Source of the DNA: Nocardia sp. | Lineage (GTDB): Bacteria > Actinomycetota > Actinomycetes > Mycobacteriales > Mycobacteriaceae | Length of the DNA: 5,217 nt | NCBI GenBank assembly: GCA_013361595.1 | Contig: JABFXT010000904.1 | Span: forward strand, 1-5,217 | Reading direction: 5' to 3' | Shown: piece after piece, positions 1 through 5,217 of the stretch | Layout of the letters: each line of letters starts with the position of its first letter | Numbering within the stretch: the first letter of the stretch is position 1 | Program-made: the position numbers and the translations under genes | The notes under the pieces: model-generated | The model's database searches: none | The model's input: the letters and a program-made list of their open reading frames with translations, nothing else | Told to the model about the DNA's origin: nothing

Positions 1-516
1 GTTCAGCGCCTGCCGCGCGGTATCGACCGCACCCATGTAGACGATGCACTCCAGCCCGAGCAGCGCGCACGCGGTGGCGGTGGCGACGCCGTGCTGGCCC
101 GCGCCCGTTTCCGCGATGATGCGGGTCTTGCCCATCCGCTTGGCGAGCAGCGCCTGGCCCAGCACATTGTTGATCTTGTGCGAACCGGTGTGGTTCAGAT
201 CCTCGCGCTTGAGCAGGATCCGTGCGCCACCGGCGTGCTCGGCCAGATTCGCGCATTCGAAGACCGGGGACGGACGGCCGGTGTAGTCACGCTGCAACCG
301 GTCCAGTTCGCCCAGGAAATCCGGGTCCAGCCGGGCCTTGTCGTATTCGGCCGTGACCTCCTCGATCACCGCCATCAACGCCTCGGGCACATGCCGGCCG
401 CCGTAGACGCCGAAATGGCCGCCTTCGTCGGGTTCGTGGTCGCTGCGCTGCGCGATCCCGCGGCTCGCGGCGGGCAGCGGGACGCTGGTGGAGGACGGAC
501 CGCCCCCGGCCATCAT
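1..516 (-). CDS. trpB: Tryptophan synthase beta chain, N-terminal 172 residues (truncated by window edge)
   Basis: TrpB uses pyridoxal phosphate (PLP) to condense indole, channelled from TrpA, with L-serine to form L-tryptophan in the cytoplasm. Reading the minus strand from the ATG at 516 gives 172 codons, open to the left edge. The family's signature is clear: [15 protein letters not shown] at about residues 103-117 carries the PLP-binding lysine K114. [13 protein letters not shown] at about 135-147 carries E136, which matches the catalytic glutamate; the 22-residue K-E spacing equals that of Salmonella K87/E109. The N-terminal stretch of about 30 residues is variable, and conservation begins near [16 protein letters not shown] (33-48). 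The start is one of two consecutive ATGs (516 and 513). The first gives an ATGA overlap with the trpC stop codon, which suggests translational coupling; upstream there is only a weak GGCGGGG as a ribosome binding site. The C-terminal part, about 60% of a typical TrpB, lies outside the window. The gene identity is secure; the choice between the two ATGs is not. Confidence 0.96.
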   Translation of the reverse strand, partial: MMAGGGPSSTSVPLPAASRGIAQRSDHEPDEGGHFGVYGGRHVPEALMAVIEEVTAEYDKARLDPDFLGELDRLQRDYTGRPSPVFECANLAEHAGGARILLKREDLNHTGSHKINNVLGQALLAKRMGKTRIIAETGAGQHGVATATACALLGLECIVYMGAVDTARQALN

Positions 517-1331
517 CGACCCCGCCGGGCCGGCTTGGGGCAGGACGGGTGCGTGCCCGCGGTGACCAGTTCGGAAACGGCCGCGCGGGGATCGCCACTG
601 GTGACCAGTCCCTCGCCGACCAGTACCGCGTCCGCGCCGGCACCGGCGTAGGCGAGCAGATCGGCGGTGCCGCGCACTCCGGACTCGGCGATCCGGATCA
701 CCTCGGTGGGTAGACCCGGCGCGATCCGGGAGAAGCAGTCCCGGTCGACCTCGAGGGTTTTTAGATTGCGGGCATTGACCCCGATGACCGTGGCACCCGC
801 GGTGAGCGCCCGATCGGCCTCCTCCTCGGTATGCACCTCGACCAGCGCGGTCATTCCGAGCGATTCGGTGCGATCGATGAGCGAGGACAGGGTGTCCTGT
901 TCCAGCGCCGCGACGATCAGCAGGATCACATCGGCGCCGTGGGCCCGGGCCTCGTGGATCTGGTACGGGCCGACGACGAAGTCCTTACGGAGCACGGGAA
1001 TGTTCACCGTGGCGCGGACCGCGTCGAGATCGTCCAGCGATCCGTGGAACCGGCGCCCCTCCGTGAGCACGCTGATCACCCGCGCGCCACCGTCCTCGTA
1101 GGACTTGGCGAGGCTGGCCGGATCGATGATCTCGGCGAGTGCCCCCTTGGAGGGGCTGGCCCGCTTGACCTCGGCGATCACGCCGATGCCGTCTTCGAGA
1201 AGCGCTGCCTTCGCATCGAGCGGCGGCGTAGCGGCGGCGGCCGCTGCCTTCACCGCCGGGAAGTCCAGCACCGCTTCCCGAGCGGCTACATCCGAGCGGA
1301 CCCCGTCGAGAATCGAGTCGAGTACCGTCAT
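513..1331 (-). CDS. trpC: Indole-3-glycerol phosphate synthase
   Basis: TrpC converts carboxyphenylamino-deoxyribulose 5-phosphate to indole-3-glycerol phosphate, the ring-closing step of tryptophan synthesis, in a soluble (beta/alpha)8 barrel. The 272-residue product is normal length for a monofunctional actinobacterial TrpC, with no fused TrpF. Catalytic motifs appear in order: [13 protein letters not shown] (51-63, with E54 and K56), RKDFVV (115-120, with K116), LVEVH (163-167, with E165), GVNARNL (184-190, with N186) and IAESGVRG (214-221, with E216 and S217). From K116 onward these match the Sulfolobus enzyme's catalytic residues at a constant offset of 6. [12 protein letters not shown] (232-243) is the phosphate-binding end of the barrel. 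The ATG at 1331 is preceded by AGAAAGGA with a 10-nt gap, a good ribosome binding site. The C-terminal tail ending [11 protein letters not shown] is like the mycobacterial form. An alanine run sits at 29-34. The stop codon overlaps the trpB start, while 143 nt separate this gene from the membrane-protein gene upstream. Confidence 0.98.
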   Translation of the reverse strand: MTVLDSILDGVRSDVAAREAVLDFPAVKAAAAAATPPLDAKAALLEDGIGVIAEVKRASPSKGALAEIIDPASLAKSYEDGGARVISVLTEGRRFHGSLDDLDAVRATVNIPVLRKDFVVGPYQIHEARAHGADVILLIVAALEQDTLSSLIDRTESLGMTALVEVHTEEEADRALTAGATVIGVNARNLKTLEVDRDCFSRIAPGLPTEVIRIAESGVRGTADLLAYAGAGADAVLVGEGLVTSGDPRAAVSELVTAGTHPSCPKPARRGR

Positions 1332-1338
1332 CTGGCTC

Positions 1339-1388
1339 GAATCCTTTCTGGGGAGACGCGAGTTATTGCCTGAAGGATTCCCCCAGGC
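1339..1388 (-). promoter_or_regulatory. Possible trpC leader structure able to mask the ribosome binding site
   Basis: In the minus-strand transcript, GAAUCCUU (1380-1373) is perfectly complementary to AAGGAUUC (1346-1339), which contains the trpC Shine-Dalgarno core AAGGA. The same upstream segment can instead fold into a local hairpin at 1388-1368: stem GCCUG/CAGGC, then two G-U pairs and two G-C pairs closing an AAU loop. The two folds exclude each other. The G-U pairs exist only in the minus-strand RNA; the plus-strand copy would have A-C mismatches there. This is what the sequence shows. That it regulates trpC translation is inference, and an 8-nt match in a region this size could arise by chance. 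No T-box motif and no run of Trp codons was found nearby. Confidence 0.3.
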
Positions 1389-1423
1389 GATGTCTCACCG
1401 ATGCTGAACAAGAGTAAATGGGA

Positions 1424-1463
1424 GGGCGGGGCGTTGTGACGCCGGGGGCCGGTCACCCCGCCC
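1424..1463 (-). terminator. Terminator-like hairpin between the membrane-protein gene and trpC
   Basis: Eleven nt after the membrane-protein stop codon on the minus strand there is a stem of GGGCGGGG (1463-1456) with CCCCGCCC (1431-1424). It continues as TGAC/GTCA (1455-1452 with 1440-1437) around an 11-nt loop, with a 5-nt bulge on the 3' side. The next bases on that strand, from 1423, are moderately T-rich (about half T over 17 nt, no clean T run). It could be a partial terminator reducing read-through into trpC, or an mRNA-stabilising structure. No convincing promoter for trpC was recognised downstream, so complete termination is unlikely. Confidence 0.4.
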
Positions 1464-1474
1464 CGGCCGACCTG

Positions 1475-2389
1475 CTAAGGGGCGTCACCGGTTTCCTCCG
1501 AACCAGCTTTTCCGGCCGTATCCGGCGGGTTCTCGGCCACACTTCGCCCGTCGGAGATGTTTCCCGACTTGCCGGAACGGGTACCCGGCAGGTTCGATTC
1601 GCCGCCGGGCGTGTCCCCGGACCGGACGGCCGGCTCCGGACCGGACTCTGCGGGGTCGGTCGGATCCGCGCCGGCATCCAGGGCATCCCACAGCACCCGC
1701 TCCGGAAGCGGGCCGGATGCCGGCCCTTCCTGGACCGCGCGGGTCGCGGCGGCCTTACGGGTGGCCGGAGCGTCGTACTTCCCGGAGAGCGGTTTCGTCC
1801 CGGCCGGCATCCGAGCCAGCAGCAGCCCGGCACCGAAGGCCGCCAGGGCCCCGGCCAGCGCGAGCACGGCCGGGGCGGGTGCCGTCACCAGCTCCTGGAC
1901 ATCGGCCCGGCCGGGCAGTTCGGCCAGGGTGGCCGCGCGCTCCTCGGTCGCGCCGGACCCGGTGAGCAGCGCGAGCGCCGGCACCGCGGTCACCGCCGCG
2001 ATCAGGGCGACCAGGACCCCCACCAACCGGCGGACCCAGCCCCGGGTCGCGAGGACGGCGGCGATCGCGGCCAGCAGAACCAGCGCCAACGGGGTGAGCG
2101 CGCCGAACCACACACCGCCGTTCAACTCGTCGGTACGGGGCTCGGTGAGGCCGTCGGCCGAAGTCACCGTCACCCACGTCAACCGGGACGACCCCCACAG
2201 CGCCGCGGCGGCGACAGCGAGCAATGCGATCGCGGCCACCGGGTACCGGTTGCGGGGAGCGGGCTCGGCGCCTGGTAGTTCCTCATCGCCCCAATCGACC
2301 GGACCCGGGCCCGCAGCGCCGGACGTCGCGCCGTTCTCGGAACCCGAACCGCGCACCGGATCGGCAGCAGCGTCGTCCGATGCCGTCAT
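1475..2389 (-). CDS. Trp-operon-associated membrane protein (TIGR02234 / PF09534 type), function unknown
   Basis: This is a predicted inner-membrane protein of 304 residues with no established biochemical role. It corresponds to M. tuberculosis Rv1610, which sits in the same place between trpE and trpC. The hydrophilic N-terminus (1-47) is rich in Gly, Pro and acidic residues. It is followed by about four hydrophobic segments: roughly 50-67, 98-115, 120-142 and 172-192. The loop after the first segment has SSRLTWVTV (67-75) and a short extracytoplasmic-type stretch [16 protein letters not shown] (89-104), both typical of this family as I recall it. A long hydrophilic C-terminal tail contains the conserved-looking [14 protein letters not shown] (231-244). 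Beyond that come about 60 low-complexity residues rich in Gly, Ser, Pro and Glu, probably variable. The ATG at 2389 overlaps the trpE TGA (ATGA). Its own ribosome binding site is weak, which suggests translational coupling to trpE. Family assignment rests on recall and synteny; a role in tryptophan synthesis or transport is only guilt by association. Confidence 0.93.
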   Translation of the reverse strand: MTASDDAAADPVRGSGSENGATSGAAGPGPVDWGDEELPGAEPAPRNRYPVAAIALLAVAAAALWGSSRLTWVTVTSADGLTEPRTDELNGGVWFGALTPLALVLLAAIAAVLATRGWVRRLVGVLVALIAAVTAVPALALLTGSGATEERAATLAELPGRADVQELVTAPAPAVLALAGALAAFGAGLLLARMPAGTKPLSGKYDAPATRKAAATRAVQEGPASGPLPERVLWDALDAGADPTDPAESGPEPAVRSGDTPGGESNLPGTRSGKSGNISDGRSVAENPPDTAGKAGSEETGDAP

Positions 2390-3969
2390 GCGCCGCCACC
2401 GGGGACGGAAGCGGCCGCTTCCCGTTCCGCATCACCGGCGCCCTCGTCGAAGGCACGCACGGTTTCGGCGGCGGCCACCGCGCGGAGCACCGCCATCGCC
2501 TTGTTACGCGATTCGGTGTCCTCGTACTCGGCTTCGGAATCGGCCACTACTCCGGCACCGGCCTGCACATAGGCGATCCCGTCCTTCAGCAGGGCGGTCC
2601 GGATTGCGATCGCGGTATCGGCGTCGCCGGCGAAATCGAGATAGCCGACCACACCGCCGTACACCCCGCGCCGGGTGGGTTCGAGTTCCTCGATCAACTG
2701 CATGGCCCGGACCTTGGGCGCACCCGAGAGGGTGCCCGCCGGGAAACAGGCGCGCACGGCGTCGAGTGCGATCTTGCCCGGGGCGAGCCGTCCGGTGACC
2801 GTGGAGACCAGGTGCATCACATGGCTGTACCGCTCGACATGCCGGTATTCGGTGACCCGCACCGTACCCGGTACACAGACCCGGCCCAGATCGTTGCGGC
2901 CCAGATCGACCAGCATCAGATGCTCGGCGTTTTCCTTCTCGTCGGCCAGCAGGCCCTTCTCGAGCAGCAGATCGTCCTCCTCGGTGGCACCGCGCCACCG
3001 GGTGCCCGCGATCGGATGGGTCGTCGCCACTCCGTCCTGAACCGCCACCAGCGCCTCCGGGCTGGACCCGACGATCGAGAACGCGGTGTTCCCCGCTCCG
3101 TCGGGAATGTGCAGCAGGAACATGTACGGGCTCGGGTTGGCCGCCCGCAACATGCGATAGAGGTCGATGGGCGCGCCACCGTAATCCATCTCGAACCGCT
3201 GCGAGAGCACCACCTGGAACGCCTCGCCCGCCTCGATCTCCGAGACCAGGCGGCGCACACCGGCGCCGAACTCGCCGGGGGTGCGGGCCCGCCGGAACTG
3301 CGGTTCGGGCTGATCGAAGACCGATACGGTCGAGGGGGCGGGCGCCGCCAGCGCGGCGGTCATCCGATCCAGCCGGGCCACCGCGTCGTCATAGGCCGCG
3401 TCGACGTTCTCGGAGGTGCCGTTCCAGTTCACCGCGTTGGCGATCAGCGTGATCGCACCCTCGTGATGGTCGAAGGCGGCCAGGTCGGTGGCCAGCAGCA
3501 GCACCATCTCCGGCAACCGCAGATCGTCGAGGGCCTGTTCGGGGAGCCGTTCCATCCGGCGGACCGCGTCGTAGCCGAGGTACCCGACCATGCCGCCGGT
3601 GAGCGGCGGCAGACCGGGCAGCCGTTCGGTGCGCAGCAGTTCCAAGGTGTCGTGCAACGCGTCGAGCGGGTCGCCGCCCGAGGGCGCGCCGGCGGGGGTG
3701 GCGCCGAGCCAGGTGGCGGCACCGTCCACCGCGGTCAGCGCGGACGGGCTGCCCGCGCCGATGAACGACCAGCGCGACCACGATCGGCCGTTCTCCGCCG
3801 ATTCGAACAGGAAGGTACCCGCGCGGTCACCGGCCAGTTTGCGGTAGGCCGACAGCGGGGTCTCCGAATCCGCCAGCACCTTCCGGGTCACGGGGACGAC
3901 CCGGTGTTCGGCGGCGAGTTCGAGGAACCGTTCGCGGGAAGTAGTCGCGGGAGTGGGCGCGCCGTGCAT
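2386..3969 (-). CDS. trpE: Anthranilate synthase component I
   Basis: TrpE makes anthranilate from chorismate, using ammonia supplied by the glutamine amidotransferase subunit TrpG, which is not in this window. It is the committed, tryptophan-inhibited step of the pathway. The 527-residue product shows the N-terminal regulatory part with [19 protein letters not shown] (53-71). Its ES at 56-57 corresponds to the LLES tryptophan-binding motif of feedback-sensitive enzymes. The chorismate-binding domain follows: NPSPYMF (278-284), GSSPE (301-305), PIAGTR (319-324), [20 protein letters not shown] (343-362), [10 protein letters not shown] (410-419) and [10 protein letters not shown] (469-478). The reading frame stays open far upstream, so the start must be chosen. 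The ATG at 3969 has GGAAAG 9 nt before it and begins the protein close to where the mycobacterial TrpE begins. The ATG at 3978 would directly abut that same motif and adds only three residues. It is a TrpE and not a salicylate or isochorismate synthase relative, because of the N-terminal ES motif and the trp neighbours. Confidence 0.98.
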   Translation of the reverse strand: MHGAPTPATTSRERFLELAAEHRVVPVTRKVLADSETPLSAYRKLAGDRAGTFLFESAENGRSWSRWSFIGAGSPSALTAVDGAATWLGATPAGAPSGGDPLDALHDTLELLRTERLPGLPPLTGGMVGYLGYDAVRRMERLPEQALDDLRLPEMVLLLATDLAAFDHHEGAITLIANAVNWNGTSENVDAAYDDAVARLDRMTAALAAPAPSTVSVFDQPEPQFRRARTPGEFGAGVRRLVSEIEAGEAFQVVLSQRFEMDYGGAPIDLYRMLRAANPSPYMFLLHIPDGAGNTAFSIVGSSPEALVAVQDGVATTHPIAGTRWRGATEEDDLLLEKGLLADEKENAEHLMLVDLGRNDLGRVCVPGTVRVTEYRHVERYSHVMHLVSTVTGRLAPGKIALDAVRACFPAGTLSGAPKVRAMQLIEELEPTRRGVYGGVVGYLDFAGDADTAIAIRTALLKDGIAYVQAGAGVVADSEAEYEDTESRNKAMAVLRAVAAAETVRAFDEGAGDAEREAAASVPGGGA

Positions 3970-4047
3970 TTGCACCATCTTTCCAGCTTCGTCCCCCGCC
4001 CTCGCGACGCACCCCGCGCGACCCGCCGTCACAGGTACTGTCCGGGT
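3970..4047. promoter_or_regulatory. Divergent intergenic region between trpE and the peroxiredoxin gene
   Basis: This 78-bp region separates two divergent start codons and must hold or adjoin promoters for both. On the plus strand, TACTGT (4036-4041) fits the actinobacterial TANNNT -10 pattern. It ends 6 nt before the peroxiredoxin ATG, so transcription would start at or next to the start codon. It lies within the interrupted palindrome ACAG-GTA-CTGT (4031-4041). No matching -35 was recognised. On the minus strand, GGAAAG (3984-3979) is the likely trpE ribosome binding site. No clear trpE -10 was seen, and no Trp-rich leader peptide fits here, so trpE attenuation of the classic kind is not supported. 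Confidence 0.45.
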
Positions 4048-4512
4048 ATGCAGATCGGCCAGCTCGCGCCCGCGTTCGAACTCCCTGATCAGTCCGGCGC
4101 ACTCCGCACCCTCGATTCCCTGGTGGCCGACGGGCCCCTCGTCCTGTTCTTCTATCCCGCCGCCAACACGCCGGTGTGCACCGCCGAGGCCTGCCATTTC
4201 CGCGACCTCACCGCGGAATTCGCGGCGCTCGGCGCCGGTTGCGCGGGAATCAGCGCCGATGCGGTGGACGTGCAGGCCGGGTTCGCGGGATCGCAGCGGC
4301 TGGAATACCCGCTGCTCTCCGACAGCGACGGCACGGTCGCCGAGCAGTACGGCGTGAAACGCGGTCTGCTGGGCAAACTCATGCCCGTGAAACGGCATAC
4401 CTTCGTGATCGGCACCGACCGGCAGGTCCTCACGGTGATCAGCAGTGAACTGCGGGCGAATGTGCACGCGGACAAGGCGCTGGAGTTCCTGCGCGAACGC
4501 GCCGGCGCCTGA
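4048..4512 (+). CDS. bcpB: Thiol peroxidase, Bcp/PrxQ-type peroxiredoxin
   Basis: Bcp/PrxQ enzymes reduce hydrogen peroxide and organic hydroperoxides through a reactive cysteine that is recycled by thioredoxin or similar donors in the cytoplasm. The 154-residue product has the usual length. It opens with [14 protein letters not shown] (4-17), the AhpC/TSA-fold start. The active site is [18 protein letters not shown] (34-51): C44 is the peroxidatic cysteine in the PxxxTxxC motif, and C49 is placed as the resolving cysteine, as in E. coli Bcp (C45/C50). R116 in VKRHTFVI is the likely active-site arginine. The glycine usual before the peroxidatic cysteine (TPGC) is valine here. [21 protein letters not shown] (101-121) closely resembles M. 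tuberculosis BcpB, which also lies divergent to trpE; the symbol is given on that basis. The ATG at 4048 has no Shine-Dalgarno sequence in front of it and sits 6 nt after a -10-like hexamer, so leaderless translation is likely. There is no evident functional link to tryptophan synthesis. Confidence 0.95.
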   Translation: MQIGQLAPAFELPDQSGALRTLDSLVADGPLVLFFYPAANTPVCTAEACHFRDLTAEFAALGAGCAGISADAVDVQAGFAGSQRLEYPLLSDSDGTVAEQYGVKRGLLGKLMPVKRHTFVIGTDRQVLTVISSELRANVHADKALEFLRERAGA

Positions 4513-4536
4513 TCCGTCGGCCGCGCCGCCGGTCCT

Positions 4537-4550
4537 GTGAGTGAACTCAC
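4537..4550. promoter_or_regulatory. 14-bp perfect palindrome, possible operator
   Basis: GTGAGT-GA-ACTCAC has two perfect 6-bp arms with a 2-bp spacer, 24 bp after the peroxiredoxin stop and 104 bp before the MarR-family start. The short spacer favours a dimeric DNA-binding protein site over an RNA hairpin, although a small 5-bp hairpin followed by the pyrimidine-rich CTTCGTTTCC is possible. Autoregulation by the downstream MarR protein is a reasonable guess without direct support. Confidence 0.3.
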
Positions 4551-4564
4551 CTTCGTTTCCGAGA

Positions 4565-4592
4565 TGCCACACGACCGAGCGAAGTCGTGGCA
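4565..4592 (+). terminator. Bulged hairpin upstream of the MarR gene (terminator or operator)
   Basis: TGCCAC (4565-4570) pairs with GTGGCA (4587-4592). The stem continues as GAC (4573-4575) with GTC (4584-4586) after a 2-nt bulge, around an 8-nt loop, for 9 bp in all. It lies 52 nt after the peroxiredoxin stop. No T run follows, so termination is only one reading; as DNA it could also be a dyad recognised by a regulator of the gene that follows. Confidence 0.3.
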
Positions 4593-4640
4593 AACTCTCC
4601 ATAGCCGAGCGACCGCTGCCGCAATCGTCGCCGGGGTGGA

Positions 4641-4647
4641 GAGAAGG
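4641..4647 (+). promoter_or_regulatory. Ribosome binding site fixing the MarR GTG start
   Basis: GAGAAGG ends 7 nt before the GTG at 4655. The upstream in-frame ATG at 4541 has no comparable purine-rich sequence, so this site decides in favour of the shorter protein. Confidence 0.7.
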
Positions 4648-4654
4648 CGGACTA

Positions 4655-5146
4655 GTGACGGATTGGCTGAACCCGGTCGAAGGACGCGCCTGGCGCGCGG
4701 TGGTAGCACTGCTGAACCGCTTGCCGGGCGCCCTGGACACAGATCTGCAGCGCGAATCCGGTGTCACGCATTTCGAGTACTGGGTACTCACCCTGCTGTC
4801 GGAAGCACCGGACCGGCGACTGCAGATGAGCGAACTCGCCCAGAGAGCTAACTCATCGCTATCCAGACTTTCGCATGTGGTGTCGAAACTGGAACGGATG
4901 GGCTGGGCGACCCGCACGGCCGCCACCGGCCGGCGCGGGGTGCTGGCACTGCTCACCGACGAGGGCCACCAGAAGGTCGTGGAGGCCGCGCCCGGCTATC
5001 TGGATGTGGTTCGGCGCCTGGTCTTCGACGGATTGGACGCCGAGCAGACCGCGGCCCTGGCCGATCTCGGCGAAACGCTGACCACCCATCTGGGGGTTGT
5101 TCTCGGACGGTCCGGGCAGACCACGAACTCGGACACCCGGCCGTAG
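4655..5146 (+). CDS. MarR-family winged helix-turn-helix transcriptional regulator
   Basis: This is probably a dimeric DNA-binding regulator of 163 residues, the usual MarR size. An N-terminal helical stretch (about 8-32) would form part of the dimer interface. [47 protein letters not shown] (38-84) contains the helix-turn-helix, with the recognition helix around [17 protein letters not shown]. The wing follows as [17 protein letters not shown] (88-104). The usual wing motif has an acidic residue before the GR (DxR or DGRG); here it is ATGRRG, a possible departure. The C-terminal helices (about 104-150) end in a polar tail. The start is GTG at 4655, chosen because GAGAAGG lies 7 nt upstream and homologous proteins typically begin close to this point. 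The frame is open to an ATG at 4541, but those extra 38 residues look non-protein-like and the palindrome lies inside them. Ligand and target genes cannot be told from the sequence. Confidence 0.9.
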   Translation: MTDWLNPVEGRAWRAVVALLNRLPGALDTDLQRESGVTHFEYWVLTLLSEAPDRRLQMSELAQRANSSLSRLSHVVSKLERMGWATRTAATGRRGVLALLTDEGHQKVVEAAPGYLDVVRRLVFDGLDAEQTAALADLGETLTTHLGVVLGRSGQTTNSDTRP

Positions 5147-5184
5147 CCCGGTACCACCACTCGCCGGATGTTCCGTACCGGTTC

Positions 5185-5217
5185 CGGTCGTCCGCCCGGG
5201 TCCGACCCGCACGACCG
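5185..5217 (+). terminator. Probable terminator hairpin after the MarR gene (reaches window edge)
   Basis: CGGTCGT (5185-5191) pairs perfectly with ACGACCG (5211-5217). Inside, CGGGT (5197-5201) pairs with ACCCG (5205-5209) around a CCG loop, with a 5-by-1 internal loop between the two stems. It begins 39 nt after the stop codon. GC-rich hairpins of this sort commonly act as actinobacterial terminators even without a T run; the bases after the stem are outside the window. A second, overlapping palindrome, ACCGG-TT-CCGGT (5177-5188), shares its right arm with this stem. Confidence 0.5.

Noticed and set aside
91..651. Plus-strand open frame over trpB and trpC
   Set aside because: Shadow of the conserved trpB/trpC coding sequence on the other strand, with no recognisable domain.
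1332..1474. Trp leader peptide or T-box riboswitch before trpC
   Set aside because: No short reading frame with clustered Trp codons and no T-box sequence was found. The one short frame noticed (from a GTG near 1400) has no Trp codon.
2224..4047. Long plus-strand open frame leading into the peroxiredoxin
   Set aside because: It lies antisense to trpE and the membrane-protein gene, its translation is low-complexity and Arg/Gly/His-rich, and the peroxiredoxin fold begins exactly at the ATG at 4048.
4517..4533. Short CGGC/GCCG stem just after the peroxiredoxin stop as a terminator
   Set aside because: Only a 4-bp stem in very GC-rich sequence with no T-rich tail; too weak to call.
4541..4654. 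N-terminal extension of the MarR protein from the ATG at 4541
   Set aside because: No ribosome binding site, sequence unlike MarR N-termini, and a good ribosome binding site precedes the GTG at 4655.
3970..4956. Upstream in-frame extension of trpE by about 329 codons, antisense to the peroxiredoxin and MarR genes
   Set aside because: The extension runs opposite two well-supported genes and has no family similarity; long open shadow frames are expected in high-GC DNA. A ribosome binding site and homology place the trpE start at 3969.

Overview
This window is high-GC actinobacterial chromosomal DNA. Protein sequences and gene order resemble Corynebacteriales (Mycobacterium/Nocardia/Rhodococcus). 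As I recall it, the Mycobacterium tuberculosis order is bcpB (divergent), trpE, a conserved membrane protein (Rv1610), trpC, trpB, and the same order is seen here. Nocardia is my best guess at genus, but that is inference.

Layout. On the minus strand, reading from right to left, a tryptophan operon runs trpE (3969-2386), a TIGR02234/PF09534-type membrane protein (2389-1475), trpC (1331-513) and trpB (516 to the window's left edge, truncated). trpE and the membrane-protein gene overlap by 4 nt, as do trpC and trpB (ATGA type). The only real gap in the operon is the 143 nt before trpC. It holds a terminator-like hairpin and a possible pairing that would hide the trpC ribosome binding site. Divergently, on the plus strand, lies a BcpB-type peroxiredoxin (4048-4512) whose promoter placement suggests a leaderless transcript. 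It is followed by a MarR-family regulator (4655-5146) with palindromic sequences in its upstream region and a strong hairpin just after its stop.

How the genes work together. TrpE starts the pathway by converting chorismate to anthranilate. TrpC closes the indole ring to give indole-3-glycerol phosphate. TrpB, with TrpA (expected beyond the left edge), makes tryptophan. No trpD or trpG is present in the window. The membrane protein has no assigned biochemical function, yet it is locked into the operon by overlap. The peroxiredoxin is a neighbour with no evident pathway link. The MarR regulator has no identifiable target.

Most of the window is ordinary, well-conserved biosynthetic sequence. 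I found no mobile element, CRISPR array, tRNA or rRNA, and no convincing undescribed system. The items most worth a second look are the pre-trpC intergenic region, the unexplained membrane protein, the apparently leaderless peroxiredoxin gene and the palindromes before the MarR gene.
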